The notes under the pieces were generated by a model. It was not told the DNA's origin. It did no database searches and worked only from the letters and a program-made list of their open reading frames with translations. Positions 42,776 through 52,204 of a DNA stretch of 57,092 nt are shown here, one piece after another. The stretch is from contig CALBJW010000203.1 in NCBI GenBank assembly GCA_937893145.1, positions 1-57,092 on the forward strand, read 5' to 3'. The stretch's first letter is position 1. Every line of letters starts with the position of its first letter. Position numbers and translations under genes: made by a program. This DNA is from an uncultured Prevotellaceae bacterium. GTDB lineage: Bacteria > Bacteroidota > Bacteroidia > Bacteroidales > Bacteroidaceae.

Positions 42776-45514
42776 TCAATAGTATCTGTGAGTCATCTCG
42801 TAGAACTTGCGGAGTCGGTTGGCATTCTCTGAGAAGAAGTTGCGAGCATGAACAGAGCTGACTCCCTTGAAATTCTCACATTGCTTGCAGGTACCATTGC
42901 CACGACTACATCTTGCACACTCGTAGGTACGAGTGACACGCACAACAGCAACAATGCCTTTCGCAGGTTTGTTGAGTTTTACGAGTTCGAACTGAGACTT
43001 ATCCATGAGTCCGAAACAGTACATACCAATGTCTATCTTACGGCGATTACCTCCAATGAGAGGAATGTCGTAGCGGTCGTAGATGTCTGGAGTACCTGTC
43101 TTTGAGAAGAGAACAAGCTGGTTGTCTATGCCCGATTCATTGAGGTTCTGCACCTGATTGTACATTCGTTGCAGAGTGCTGCCATGATATGAGTTAAAGT
43201 TCTGTGCCTCAGCAAATGACTCAAGGAATCTGTTCCATGTGCTATTGGTCTGAACCCTTGTAGCAGGACCATACACCGTGCGCTTGGCTGGCTCCGAATC
43301 AACATCATCTATGAGCGAAGATAGTGGATTGTCATTATGGATGAGTGTTGCCAACACATCACGCTTGGTGAGCATTCGACACCACGCCTCAGCCAGTTTC
43401 ACACAGTTCCACTGGTTGTCACCCTGTCCGAGTACCCAAGGAGGAAGCATCTGTCGAAACTCCTTACCTTCAAGGAAACGATTCAGATACAGATTTGTTG
43501 CATCAGGGATGAGTTCATCAAGTCCATAACGACGGTCCTGATGATTGAGATTGTTCTGCGTGTAAAGGTTCTTGAAGATAGTGTCGGTATGACTATCCGT
43601 GTCGTAGTTCACAGCATAAAGGTATGTAAGCCAGTCGTTGAAAGGAGGATTCTGCGCTCCATAGCTCACTTCCTGTTCGTTGCGGAAATACAACATGCCC
43701 CCTCTGTTCTGCTTGAAATAATTGTTATCTCCAGTGAGAGGCAGAACACTAACATCCTTATCGACCTTTGCACCAGACATAGCAAGCGTAGCGAGGGCTA
43801 CAGGATAGACATCATCCGAGTACGAAAGGAAATCTGGAAACTTAGAACCATTCCAATGCGATGCCTGTTTCTTTGCCCATGAGTTAGTCCTTCTGCCAAA
43901 GAATGTTGCCCTGTCACCACCTTCATCAAGATGGTACTTGCCATGAGTGTCAAGTTGGAGGAGCGATGGATTTGTAAGCACTGAAGCGAGTGCCACCATT
44001 GGTTTGAACGCAGAACCTACGAATCTGCGTGTCAAGGCAGGATTACGGGTTGTGATGTGCATCTCTTCTGGTATCTCATCAAAGCGAGTTGTGTAGTATG
44101 GCGAAGCAAGAATATCGCCCGTTGCCATATCCATCACCGTGAGTGAAATGTCGTACTGTTCACTATCCCTCTTGATATGCTTTGGAGTGCCAATCTGTCG
44201 TTTTACAGCATAAAGATAGTTCTTCACCTCCTTCTCGAACTCATGTGAAAGCATTGGGTCGAGGCTAAGGTGAACCATGTCAATGTTATATGTGTTCGAC
44301 ATGTTCTGCGAAAGTCCACGAACAACCTGCCGAGTGAACAAGTCGGAATGTTCTGCAGGAAGATTGATGCGTTCCCTGCCCACATTGGTAAGGGAAAGAC
44401 GCGAAAGAGTGCGAGTTGGGTCCTTTGTAAACAAGGAGAATTCCGCAATCTTGTAGTCGTCTGCATTATATGCCACAATCTTCATTCCATCCTCAACAGG
44501 CACGACATCATCCTTCTGATACCCACTCTCCTTTGCCGCAAATTCGTATGTGCGTGACTTGCCAAACACACGCATCTTCATCTTCGAACGGATGTAGAGC
44601 GAATCGTGCGCACAACAGAGAGTGAAGTAAGGTGATTTGGTATCAGCTTCACCAGAAGAGTTGACAATGACAATGTTAGCACAAGCCTTACGACTGTCAT
44701 CATTCGCCTTGAACAATGTCTTATAGACATCATAATAATCAATGCCGTTTCCCCTTACGGTGAGAAGAGTAGCCTCATCCGCTACGGCTTGAAGTTTTAT
44801 GGAGTTTGTGAGGTCCGCCCTCCTGAGTTTTGGAAGAGGTAGGATGCTATTGCCAAAATTGAGGAATACAGCGTTGTCTTCATCAAATAGGCAGTTCTGC
44901 GCTCCCTCTACCGTTCCCACCCAAGGGTCTTTTGTCAGGGCAACCTTGAACATAGAAGGAATAATCTCAACCTTTGTCACCTTGATAGGTTTCTTGCCCT
45001 TCGACTTATCGTAGTCGAGTCCTTGGCAAGAGATGCGGAAATAGGTCTCAGCAATCTTATCCTTTTGCTGCTGGAGCAACTGAGGCAGACGACTATTATA
45101 GTAGAACATGCGACTTGCCTCAGACTGTATTCTATCAGCCCTGATGCCAATAAGTCTGAGGTCGGACGCTTCGATTACCGACTTATGTTCCTCTCCGTAA
45201 GGAAGTCCGAATATAAGTGCCTTATACTTGGCATTAAGACTCTCCAAATCTGTCACAGGACATTCGCCTTCGAGAGTATCGAGCAATAGTTCATCGAGCA
45301 GACGATTTGCACCGCCCACAAAACCACCATCCTGATACTCAGCAGGATTATAGACATCCTTGCTGCCCTGTTCTCCCAACTGAGTACATCCCTTCAGTCC
45401 ACTCAGCACTACAGAAAGCACGAGCAGAAGCACAGGAATACCAATGACAAAGAATGGACGAAGCTTAATCGAACTGTCACTGTTCCAGAAAGGATCAATC
45501 TTTGGTTCCGACAT
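42776..45514 (-). CDS. Class B PBP-like transpeptidase-fold protein (system gene 6)
   Basis: A 912-residue protein with one membrane anchor at about 20-40 (KLRPFFVIGIPVLLLVLSVV) and an extracytoplasmic remainder. After about 400 residues of unknown fold comes a transpeptidase domain readable against FtsI: LSLDPMLSHEFEKEV (416-430), SLTVMDMATGDILASPY (457-473), the S-x-x-K box as S501-A-F-K504, the S-x-N box altered to S566-D-D568, LGQGDNQWNCVKLAEAW (695-711) where PBPs have IGQG...TPLQLA, and K805-T-G-T807. A CxxC-x6-CxxC cluster (C866, C869, C876, C879) near the C-terminus looks metal-binding and is unusual for an exported PBP. Last gene of the operon. The active site is plausible but altered; penicillin binding is uncertain. 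Confidence 0.8.
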   Translation of the reverse strand: MSEPKIDPFWNSDSSIKLRPFFVIGIPVLLLVLSVVLSGLKGCTQLGEQGSKDVYNPAEYQDGGFVGGANRLLDELLLDTLEGECPVTDLESLNAKYKALIFGLPYGEEHKSVIEASDLRLIGIRADRIQSEASRMFYYNSRLPQLLQQQKDKIAETYFRISCQGLDYDKSKGKKPIKVTKVEIIPSMFKVALTKDPWVGTVEGAQNCLFDEDNAVFLNFGNSILPLPKLRRADLTNSIKLQAVADEATLLTVRGNGIDYYDVYKTLFKANDDSRKACANIVIVNSSGEADTKSPYFTLCCAHDSLYIRSKMKMRVFGKSRTYEFAAKESGYQKDDVVPVEDGMKIVAYNADDYKIAEFSLFTKDPTRTLSRLSLTNVGRERINLPAEHSDLFTRQVVRGLSQNMSNTYNIDMVHLSLDPMLSHEFEKEVKNYLYAVKRQIGTPKHIKRDSEQYDISLTVMDMATGDILASPYYTTRFDEIPEEMHITTRNPALTRRFVGSAFKPMVALASVLTNPSLLQLDTHGKYHLDEGGDRATFFGRRTNSWAKKQASHWNGSKFPDFLSYSDDVYPVALATLAMSGAKVDKDVSVLPLTGDNNYFKQNRGGMLYFRNEQEVSYGAQNPPFNDWLTYLYAVNYDTDSHTDTIFKNLYTQNNLNHQDRRYGLDELIPDATNLYLNRFLEGKEFRQMLPPWVLGQGDNQWNCVKLAEAWCRMLTKRDVLATLIHNDNPLSSLIDDVDSEPAKRTVYGPATRVQTNSTWNRFLESFAEAQNFNSYHGSTLQRMYNQVQNLNESGIDNQLVLFSKTGTPDIYDRYDIPLIGGNRRKIDIGMYCFGLMDKSQFELVKLNKPAKGIVAVVRVTRTYECARCSRGNGTCKQCENFKGVSSVHARNFFSENANRLRKFYEMTHRYY

Positions 45515-45519
45515 ATATG

Positions 45520-47283
45520 TTATTTCTTAACGACCTTTTTTGTTTGTTTCTTAACAACTTTATCTGCCTTCTGCTCAACAACCTTAGCAGAGTCCTTCTT
45601 AACAGGTGCTACGGAGTCGGGATTGGTCTGCAAACTATCTGCAAGAGAAGCCAACGAATCTGGCAATTCGGGATTGATTGTATCAGGCACCACGACTACA
45701 GGTTCTGGAGCAACAGGCTCTGGTGCCTGCAAGTTTGAAGTAGCAAACCATGCACCACCAACAACAGCAGCACCAAGCAGGAAGGAGCAAACGGCTGTTA
45801 TGACTTGCTTTTTCTTCTTGTTGGCTTTTTCTTCTTTGATGATGTCTTTGTAGATTTCTTCAAAAGAGCTTGAGTCATATTCACCATTGTCTGCCACAAT
45901 GTTGGTTCTTGTTTCTTTGTCTTGCATGTTATTACTGGGATTCTTTGGTTCGTTCTTTATCTTTATTTCCTTTTCGAGATTGAGCGTCTTCACCATGAGA
46001 CGGAAGGCTTCACTCTTCGCCTTACGAGGGTGTGCCTTGCTATAAGCCACCACACTCTTGCAGAGTTCGGCGATGTCTTTCTTGGTCCATGTGCGCACTC
46101 TCGACATGTACATCTTGAAACTCCTCTCCATGATTGCACCATCAGCAGTCAGCCCTTCAAGGAACTTAAGCCATGCTTCTGCATTTGTGCCAAGAGACTT
46201 TGCCTTGTTGATGAAGAGGAGTTCAAGTCCTTGAGTAACAACCTTATCACGCTTCTCATCATTCAGAAGTTCATCTATTGCAACCTTATGCTTAACAGCA
46301 TCGAGCATAGACACCTTCTTCACCAATGCGGAATCATCAACCTTACCTTTATAAGCACCGAGCAACTTGGCAACCGCCGCACCAGAAGTGAGGTCGCCTG
46401 CCTCCTTCATGAGTTGTGCCTCGAAGCGTGGCTTGTCCTTCTGCACCTGTATGGCACGCATCATCTCCTTGAAAGTAAGAAGTTTTTCCTTCTTTCCAGG
46501 AAGCATTGCCATGATTCTCCTTATATCATTCAACTCACCACCTGCACATCGTTTCAACGACTTGAGGGCATCCCAAGAGATATTGGTGCAACCCTTTGGA
46601 ACGGTAATGCCTTCCTCCTGAGCATAAACGACCACAAGGACATCATCCAACTTATCCTCGTAATGCTTATCCACACAGAAGGCAAACGACACATATCTGC
46701 GTACATCCTCACCGAGAAGGTCTATCGCCTCGATAAGAGTGTTCCATTCTTCAGTATCGAACACACCATTGCAACGCAGACTGCGACCTGCGGTCTTCAT
46801 ACCTATATATATATGAGAACGCACATCGAGTACACGTTCAATGACCTCAGCAAGACATTCTGCAGTATAAGCATCACCCTTCTTGGTATGCGGATGCAGA
46901 GCAGAACTCTCGTTCCATGTTTCTTTAGCCGTATATTGCTTAATGCGAGGCATAGCATCCATCACACTTGCCACCTTCAGACCTGTGCGGTTCATCTCCT
47001 CACGACTCACCTCGTATGCTCCACGATAAGGGAAGAATCTGCCCATGCCCTCATCCACCACATGCAGTCCTTGCACATGTGTGAACATATATTTATCCGT
47101 GTCCTGACAATACTGCCAGATGACACTCGAGTAGTTTTTCGAAAGCACAGGAGGATTGTCAACATAGATGCCATCCACCTCACGAGCACGATAACTCACT
47201 CCTGAGGAATAGCCTAATGTGTTGTCACCTATGGAGGTTGACAACGAACCGAATGCTATCTTTGATATATTAATGTTCTGCAT
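45520..47283 (-). CDS. GTPase-associated protein 1 (GAP1)-like, membrane-anchored (system gene 5)
   Basis: A 587-residue protein. The first 230 residues (FGSLSTSIGDNTLGYSSGVS at the start, YVDNPPVLSKNYSSVIWQYC, then LLGEDVRRYVSFAFCVDKHY near 190-208) resemble the N-terminal domains of GTPase-associated protein 1, known from operons with paired GTPases. I judge this by pattern and context, not by a search. A helical middle region (about 240-445) follows. A membrane segment lies at 495-513 (VITAVCSFLLGAAVVGGAWF), and then a Pro/Val/Lys-rich tail (APEPVAPEPVVVVP, ending KKQTKKVVKK). The N-terminus is probably cytoplasmic, where both GTPase domains lie. It begins 7 bases after the second GTPase gene. 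Confidence 0.65.
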   Translation of the reverse strand: MQNINISKIAFGSLSTSIGDNTLGYSSGVSYRAREVDGIYVDNPPVLSKNYSSVIWQYCQDTDKYMFTHVQGLHVVDEGMGRFFPYRGAYEVSREEMNRTGLKVASVMDAMPRIKQYTAKETWNESSALHPHTKKGDAYTAECLAEVIERVLDVRSHIYIGMKTAGRSLRCNGVFDTEEWNTLIEAIDLLGEDVRRYVSFAFCVDKHYEDKLDDVLVVVYAQEEGITVPKGCTNISWDALKSLKRCAGGELNDIRRIMAMLPGKKEKLLTFKEMMRAIQVQKDKPRFEAQLMKEAGDLTSGAAVAKLLGAYKGKVDDSALVKKVSMLDAVKHKVAIDELLNDEKRDKVVTQGLELLFINKAKSLGTNAEAWLKFLEGLTADGAIMERSFKMYMSRVRTWTKKDIAELCKSVVAYSKAHPRKAKSEAFRLMVKTLNLEKEIKIKNEPKNPSNNMQDKETRTNIVADNGEYDSSSFEEIYKDIIKEEKANKKKKQVITAVCSFLLGAAVVGGAWFATSNLQAPEPVAPEPVVVVPDTINPELPDSLASLADSLQTNPDSVAPVKKDSAKVVEQKADKVVKKQTKKVVKK

Positions 47284-47290
47284 AACTGTA

Positions 47291-48892
47291 TTATTTCAAC
47301 TTTATCTGTAGCTTACGCAACAAGGCACCCACCCTGAAGGCACCAGGATTCACACCGTTCTGCACCAAGAGGTCGGTACACAACTGGAAAGTGCCGAAGC
47401 ACAAAGGTCTGCCGACCACATTGAACGCCACAGCCTTATCACCCTCTCTATGGATGAAACGCTGATTCTTGTTTTCACTGTCAGCCTCATAGATGTCATA
47501 CGAATCGTCTATTGGAGTCGAAGTGAAATACACATGTGGAGGGAGCGGTAACTTATTAGGACGATTATACTCCATGCTCACTCTGTTTCTGTCGCTCACC
47601 GTATTGAGAAGCATCCAGAAGCCCGATGCCATTGTGCCAAGTCGGGAGTCGATATGGCGCTTGATGTCCATACCTGTGAGTGCTGTGCAGTCGGTATTCA
47701 CGAAGTCGCTTGTCAACTCATCAGCATTATCTCCAGGTCGAAGACCTATCCACGGATTGATAGGAGTAGGATGGTTGCCCGAAGCATCAAGGTACTCGCA
47801 CACATTATGTAAGAAGAACGAATAGATGGCATTGTTGCGTTCATCCTCGCGGTAGTCCTTCAACTGAGTCTTAATCTCCTTCACCTTATCCTCATCTATC
47901 ATCATGTCTGCTCCTCTGAAGGCAAGATAGATATTTGGTCGAGCCTTGTTTCCTTCGAGGAACTGATTGATGAGCTGAGTCATCTGACTGAAGTTCTTCG
48001 CAGCACTCTGCTCCTCCTCCGAAGTTGTTTCGCCCTGTGAGAAGAGTTTATCACAGATGATGATGTCTGTTGCCTCCTGACAGAACATGTGGAAGTAGAA
48101 GTCACGGTCCAACTTATTGTTAATGAACGCCTCTTGTGTCACTTTGATGTTACCATTAACAAACGATGGCCATGCCTCCTTGATGGTCTGCATGAGCGAA
48201 TCAGGCATCAACTCAAAGAAATGGTTGATGATATACTTTCCATTTACCTCCTTTCGTGTCTCAGGCAACTCCTGGTACTGGCGACGATTGAGTTTGGAGA
48301 ATATCTGAGGCCATTCGCCGTAGTTCATCTTGTAGGAACTCTCGTTGATGGCAACGGTAGATGTCTTGTCGGGTACGGCGAGTCCATTCTTCGCGCGCAC
48401 ACCTTCTGATGGTTCTACCACATAGCACTTCTCTCCATCGAGAGCCTGCCAGGTGGTAACGGTGAAGACACCCTTGTTTGTTCGTTTGATGGAGTCGCGC
48501 AACTGAAAGAAAGTAGCGATACTTGTCTGGTCGGTACTGAACACCTCACCAGGTATATTTACAAACTCGATATCAACCTTCTGTCCATCACAACCGCCAT
48601 AAAGCATTGCTCCATAGTGGTTTTCCTGTCGGCAGGCGTATGTCACAGTACCACCAACACAACCGTTTGGTTCGCTGATGTCATTGAAATAACCCGCAAA
48701 ACTGCTGAATGGGAATGTCAACGGCAATTCGCCTCGTCTGAAACCAAGCAAACTGAACGAATGGATGATGTCAGACAACAAATAACTCTTGCCGCTGGAA
48801 GGTGTACCTATCACAGCCAACTTGATGCGTTTGGTGCCTCTTAACTTATAGCGCCAAAACGATTCAAACCAATTCTTTGTGAAACCGAACAT
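47291..48892 (-). CDS. P-loop GTPase, DO-GTPase-like (system gene 4)
   Basis: A 533-residue soluble protein. The P-loop GTPSSGKS is at 29-36, preceded by a beta strand (IKLAVI). A switch-II-like motif reads FVNIPGE (110-116), where related GTPases have D-x-P/A-G-E; here the Asp is Asn. A strand resembling the base-recognition region is IYLAFRGAD (321-329), without a clear NKxD. These features fit one member of the double-GTPase pairs described next to GAP1 proteins. The N-terminal FGFTKNWFESFWRYKLR could be an amphipathic membrane-contact helix. It is separated from the SEDS-like gene by an 87-base array of 8-bp repeats, the only sizeable gap in the operon. Confidence 0.7.
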   Translation of the reverse strand: MFGFTKNWFESFWRYKLRGTKRIKLAVIGTPSSGKSYLLSDIIHSFSLLGFRRGELPLTFPFSSFAGYFNDISEPNGCVGGTVTYACRQENHYGAMLYGGCDGQKVDIEFVNIPGEVFSTDQTSIATFFQLRDSIKRTNKGVFTVTTWQALDGEKCYVVEPSEGVRAKNGLAVPDKTSTVAINESSYKMNYGEWPQIFSKLNRRQYQELPETRKEVNGKYIINHFFELMPDSLMQTIKEAWPSFVNGNIKVTQEAFINNKLDRDFYFHMFCQEATDIIICDKLFSQGETTSEEEQSAAKNFSQMTQLINQFLEGNKARPNIYLAFRGADMMIDEDKVKEIKTQLKDYREDERNNAIYSFFLHNVCEYLDASGNHPTPINPWIGLRPGDNADELTSDFVNTDCTALTGMDIKRHIDSRLGTMASGFWMLLNTVSDRNRVSMEYNRPNKLPLPPHVYFTSTPIDDSYDIYEADSENKNQRFIHREGDKAVAFNVVGRPLCFGTFQLCTDLLVQNGVNPGAFRVGALLRKLQIKLK

Positions 48893-48898
48893 TTTTAG

Positions 48899-48986
48899 TT
48901 TATGGGTTTATAGGTTTAATTGTTTATAGGTTTAATTGTTTATAGGTTTATGAGTTTATGGGTTTAACTGTTTATGGGGTTATGGG
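48899..48986. repeat. Array of eleven 8-bp units between two operon genes
   Basis: Eighty-eight bases consist of consecutive octamers of the type TTTATRGG alternating with TTTAATTG (for example TTTATAGG-TTTAATTG twice in a row). They fill the intercistronic gap and run over the stop codon of the SEDS-like gene at 48980. An exact 16-bp super-unit is repeated at 48907-48938. Confidence 0.9.
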
Positions 48987-51900
48987 TGTTTCTTCCTTAC
49001 TGTAACTACCGCCATGAAGGCAAGGAGGATAGCCGTTTCGAGTGCTTCACCCACCGAGTCAACACCGAAGCCTGGTAAGAGACGCCCTGTGAATGGTATG
49101 CGACCAATGTATGACATATATATGTACATACTTGTTCCTATCCACATAAACATGGCAAGGAGTCGCCATTGCATACCTCGTGTGAGGTAGGTATCGGGGT
49201 CGCCATCACTTGATGGATGTCCTAAACTGAACTGCGAGACGAGCAGCAGCAGAGCCGTGAGCAACAGGAAGAACACCGTTGTTGCCCTCACCGTTCCGTA
49301 TGCTCCGATGAATGCAACAGGTACACTCAAGTCATTGAGTACCACAGGTGATTGTCCCGAACTAACGGAAGAATGCAAGAAATGGTCCTCGTTCGACAAT
49401 GGGTCCTTGCCCTCGTTGCTCTGCATATAATGGCTCATGATGGTCATGAACTCAGCATCATTCTCTGCATATCTGAAACCAGACTTCTGAAGGTCGTTGA
49501 AGTTGGAGTACAACATCATTCGTCGAGAGAAACGACTGTAGTTCACCTCATCCGTGCTGAACAGTTTTCCGCAGATGGAAGGCATGAGAGAGAAGAGTAC
49601 AATGGCAAGGAGTGCCATCCACGACACCCATCTGTTCTCGTTCTTTGCCTGCTTTGAGTCGTCGTTGTACCAGTCCCAGTTACGGTCCATAAGGAAATAG
49701 AAACTAAGTACCGCCATGAGGAATCCCATGTAGTTGGTCATGTAACCATTATCCGCCACCATAGCACACACGATGTAAACCGTTGCAATGATGAGCATCT
49801 CAAAAAGCACAGAATGGCGTGTATCTACTGGCGATTCGGGATTTTCCTTCGCAAAGGAAACTCCTGTCAATGCCTTGCAAAGACCTATAACAACTACTAC
49901 GGTGATGAATGCTGTGCCGAAGTTACCCAGCATCGGACCGATGAACGCAAGTCCTGCCAGCACAACGAGGTGTCCTGGAAAGAGTGCCTTTGCTGCAAGC
50001 ACTATCGAGTCCCACAAACTCAACACAGCCCAGATGAGTGCCACGAAAAGTACAGGTCGTGCTACTGAATCAACAAAGAATGCTATCGCAACAAGCACTA
50101 CGAGCAGAAGCGAACTCAACAAGAAGTGGTTTCTGCCGAAGTTTACTACCTTATTTAAATATGTAAGGAGCATCTTCCACCATTCGTTTTCGTTCAAGGC
50201 ATCCTTCTTCTCTCGAAGAGCATCAACATATCGCTTACCATAGTTCTCGTATGTGTTGCAAAGTGCCGACTTTGCATCTTCCTTCTTTCTCTGCCACAAG
50301 GCAAACACATTGTCGAACCATTCTCTCACTGCCCTGCTCTGGCAATAGCAGTTCTGCAAGCACCACACGACCAGCATCACTGCCTCCACCAAAATAAGTG
50401 TATAAGGCACAGAACGATGGTTGTCGTTGATACCGAACATATCCCTCCACCTGAGGAAGTTGAAGTTGTATATCTGTGATGGGAAATAAGAGTCAATCAC
50501 ACCTTGTGATACTGTTCTGTCGAGCATCGCATAACCAGCAATGACCGCAGCAAACAGCACGACGATAGTTGTCCATGCGGTCCACTTCCTCCTTCTCAAC
50601 TTCTTTCCCATATCGTAATAGGCATCGTATTCGTCTCCCTCCATAGCCTTCGTAACGCTGAAGTTCAGTACCATAGCCATAGTGAAGAAGAGGAGCAGCA
50701 TGAGTGATGTGGTGGCTGGAGTTATTCCTACCATCTTTTCGAAGTAAGGATAAGTATAGCCCAACTTCAATGCTATCAACGACTTGCACACACAATAGGC
50801 AAAGGCAACGAGGATAAGCATAGCAAAATAGTTAGGGTACTTGCTCAACTGACTATTGCTGTAGAAAGGAGCATCATACTGTCCTGCATATACATCTACC
50901 TTCACCGGACTCTTTGGTCCAAGCACAAGGAACAGCAACACCATAGCAACGATGAAGGGGAACGCCATGAACTTCAGAGCAAAACTCAAATCCACGAATC
51001 CCACCCTGCAATCAACGGCAGTCTTGCCCGACCACAAACGCAGTTTACTGAACGAAGGAGTGATGAGCTGCGACCACTTGAAACTGAGGTCGTCCACATC
51101 CTTCAGGTGGTTATTGTTGTCTCGCACCATCACAGACTTGCCCTTCGCTATCTCCACATCACAGATGTCCTGTGCCATAGCCCTCGACATCATTGGCAGA
51201 TACACATCCATGCCTGTAGGGAACGACTTGCCCTGTTGCTTGAAACTAACAACATGACTGGTGCTGGCACTATTCTCATAAAGCGTAGAGAGTGTTCCCA
51301 CATACCCTGCAGCCTTTGGGAAGTTTACGAGCACACGCCCATCATCCTGCCTTGACAGCATGACGTGTCCTGCCCCCCACTCGGTGAGAGCCACAGATGC
51401 CTTCATCACATAGTTCACGCCATCCTTCTGGAAGGTGCCATTATCATTGCTACCATCCATGTAGCAATGTTCATTGACATTGAAGAACTGAACCTTACAA
51501 TGTCCGTAGTGTTCTGGATTGTCAACAGATGTAATGCCCTCTCTCTTATAACCAATAGTTTCTCCATCCTCCGTGATGGTAGTATGTTCGTCGAGTATCA
51601 CAAGCACAATGTCGCCTCCATCCTTCGACTTCTCGAAGAAGGAGCGGACATGTTCCTGCACATCAATGCCATAGATCTTCGCAATGAGATGCTTCAGCTG
51701 CACATCATTCTGCTTCTTGAACTCACGCCATCGTTTCCACACCTCCATACCAGTCATGGTGAGCGTTGTGTCTGGTCTGTCTTCGTATGCAGGCAGATGA
51801 ACCGTAATGGTTTGGTCGGCTGAATTCTCCACCTCATGCTTCTGCGGATTGAGGTCGTTAATCTTGAAGTACCTCATCGTGTCCTTGTATGCCTCATTAA

Positions 51901-52204
51901 CCTTCCATGCGAAGGTGCCATCGGCATTGGGAGTGAGAAGCAAGTAGTCGTGAGGCACTCCCTTGTAGCACACATCACTCTCCTCGCCCACTGTGAGGAC
52001 CTCAGTAGCAGGCAAAGTGAACGAATCAACAAAGAAGGCAAACTTACGGTCGATGCTGCACATCATGCTGATACACAAGGCAAGACATACAGCCACAATG
52101 GATAGCACAAGAACATTGGTCATGCGACCACTGCTGCCTTGCCTTACTCTCTGTGGGAAGAAATTCAGTAGAAGTAAACCTATTCTCTTGAAAAACCGAA
52201 TCAT
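48980..52204 (-). CDS. Polytopic protein with C-terminal SEDS (FtsW/RodA)-like domain (system gene 3)
   Basis: A 1074-residue membrane protein. One membrane segment (29-50) is followed by an extracytoplasmic domain (about 52-405) with an FHA/von Willebrand-free, unrecognised fold, and then many membrane helices (from about 406). The last 220 residues can be laid on FtsW: VVLNDLSVPVAFIGAYG (954-970) against AESDFIYAIIIEELG, keeping the key Asp as D958, and SYIGRIPFTGRLLPGFGVDS (1031-1050) against VAVGAIPVTG...PLVSKGGSS. The FtsW Gly-Gly-Ser-Ser is not kept. It is over twice the usual SEDS length. It is contiguous with the GTPase gene upstream and sits in an operon with a PBP-like protein, the normal SEDS partner type. 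Glycosyltransferase activity is possible but unproven. Confidence 0.7.
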   Translation of the reverse strand: MIRFFKRIGLLLLNFFPQRVRQGSSGRMTNVLVLSIVAVCLALCISMMCSIDRKFAFFVDSFTLPATEVLTVGEESDVCYKGVPHDYLLLTPNADGTFAWKVNEAYKDTMRYFKINDLNPQKHEVENSADQTITVHLPAYEDRPDTTLTMTGMEVWKRWREFKKQNDVQLKHLIAKIYGIDVQEHVRSFFEKSKDGGDIVLVILDEHTTITEDGETIGYKREGITSVDNPEHYGHCKVQFFNVNEHCYMDGSNDNGTFQKDGVNYVMKASVALTEWGAGHVMLSRQDDGRVLVNFPKAAGYVGTLSTLYENSASTSHVVSFKQQGKSFPTGMDVYLPMMSRAMAQDICDVEIAKGKSVMVRDNNNHLKDVDDLSFKWSQLITPSFSKLRLWSGKTAVDCRVGFVDLSFALKFMAFPFIVAMVLLFLVLGPKSPVKVDVYAGQYDAPFYSNSQLSKYPNYFAMLILVAFAYCVCKSLIALKLGYTYPYFEKMVGITPATTSLMLLLFFTMAMVLNFSVTKAMEGDEYDAYYDMGKKLRRRKWTAWTTIVVLFAAVIAGYAMLDRTVSQGVIDSYFPSQIYNFNFLRWRDMFGINDNHRSVPYTLILVEAVMLVVWCLQNCYCQSRAVREWFDNVFALWQRKKEDAKSALCNTYENYGKRYVDALREKKDALNENEWWKMLLTYLNKVVNFGRNHFLLSSLLLVVLVAIAFFVDSVARPVLFVALIWAVLSLWDSIVLAAKALFPGHLVVLAGLAFIGPMLGNFGTAFITVVVVIGLCKALTGVSFAKENPESPVDTRHSVLFEMLIIATVYIVCAMVADNGYMTNYMGFLMAVLSFYFLMDRNWDWYNDDSKQAKNENRWVSWMALLAIVLFSLMPSICGKLFSTDEVNYSRFSRRMMLYSNFNDLQKSGFRYAENDAEFMTIMSHYMQSNEGKDPLSNEDHFLHSSVSSGQSPVVLNDLSVPVAFIGAYGTVRATTVFFLLLTALLLLVSQFSLGHPSSDGDPDTYLTRGMQWRLLAMFMWIGTSMYIYMSYIGRIPFTGRLLPGFGVDSVGEALETAILLAFMAVVTVRKKHP

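Noticed and set aside
45922..47205. Long open frame (427 codons) opposite the GAP1-like gene
   Set aside because: The minus-strand gene fits the operon, has a membrane segment and sensible spacing; the plus-strand translation is His/Thr/Ile-rich with no domain.
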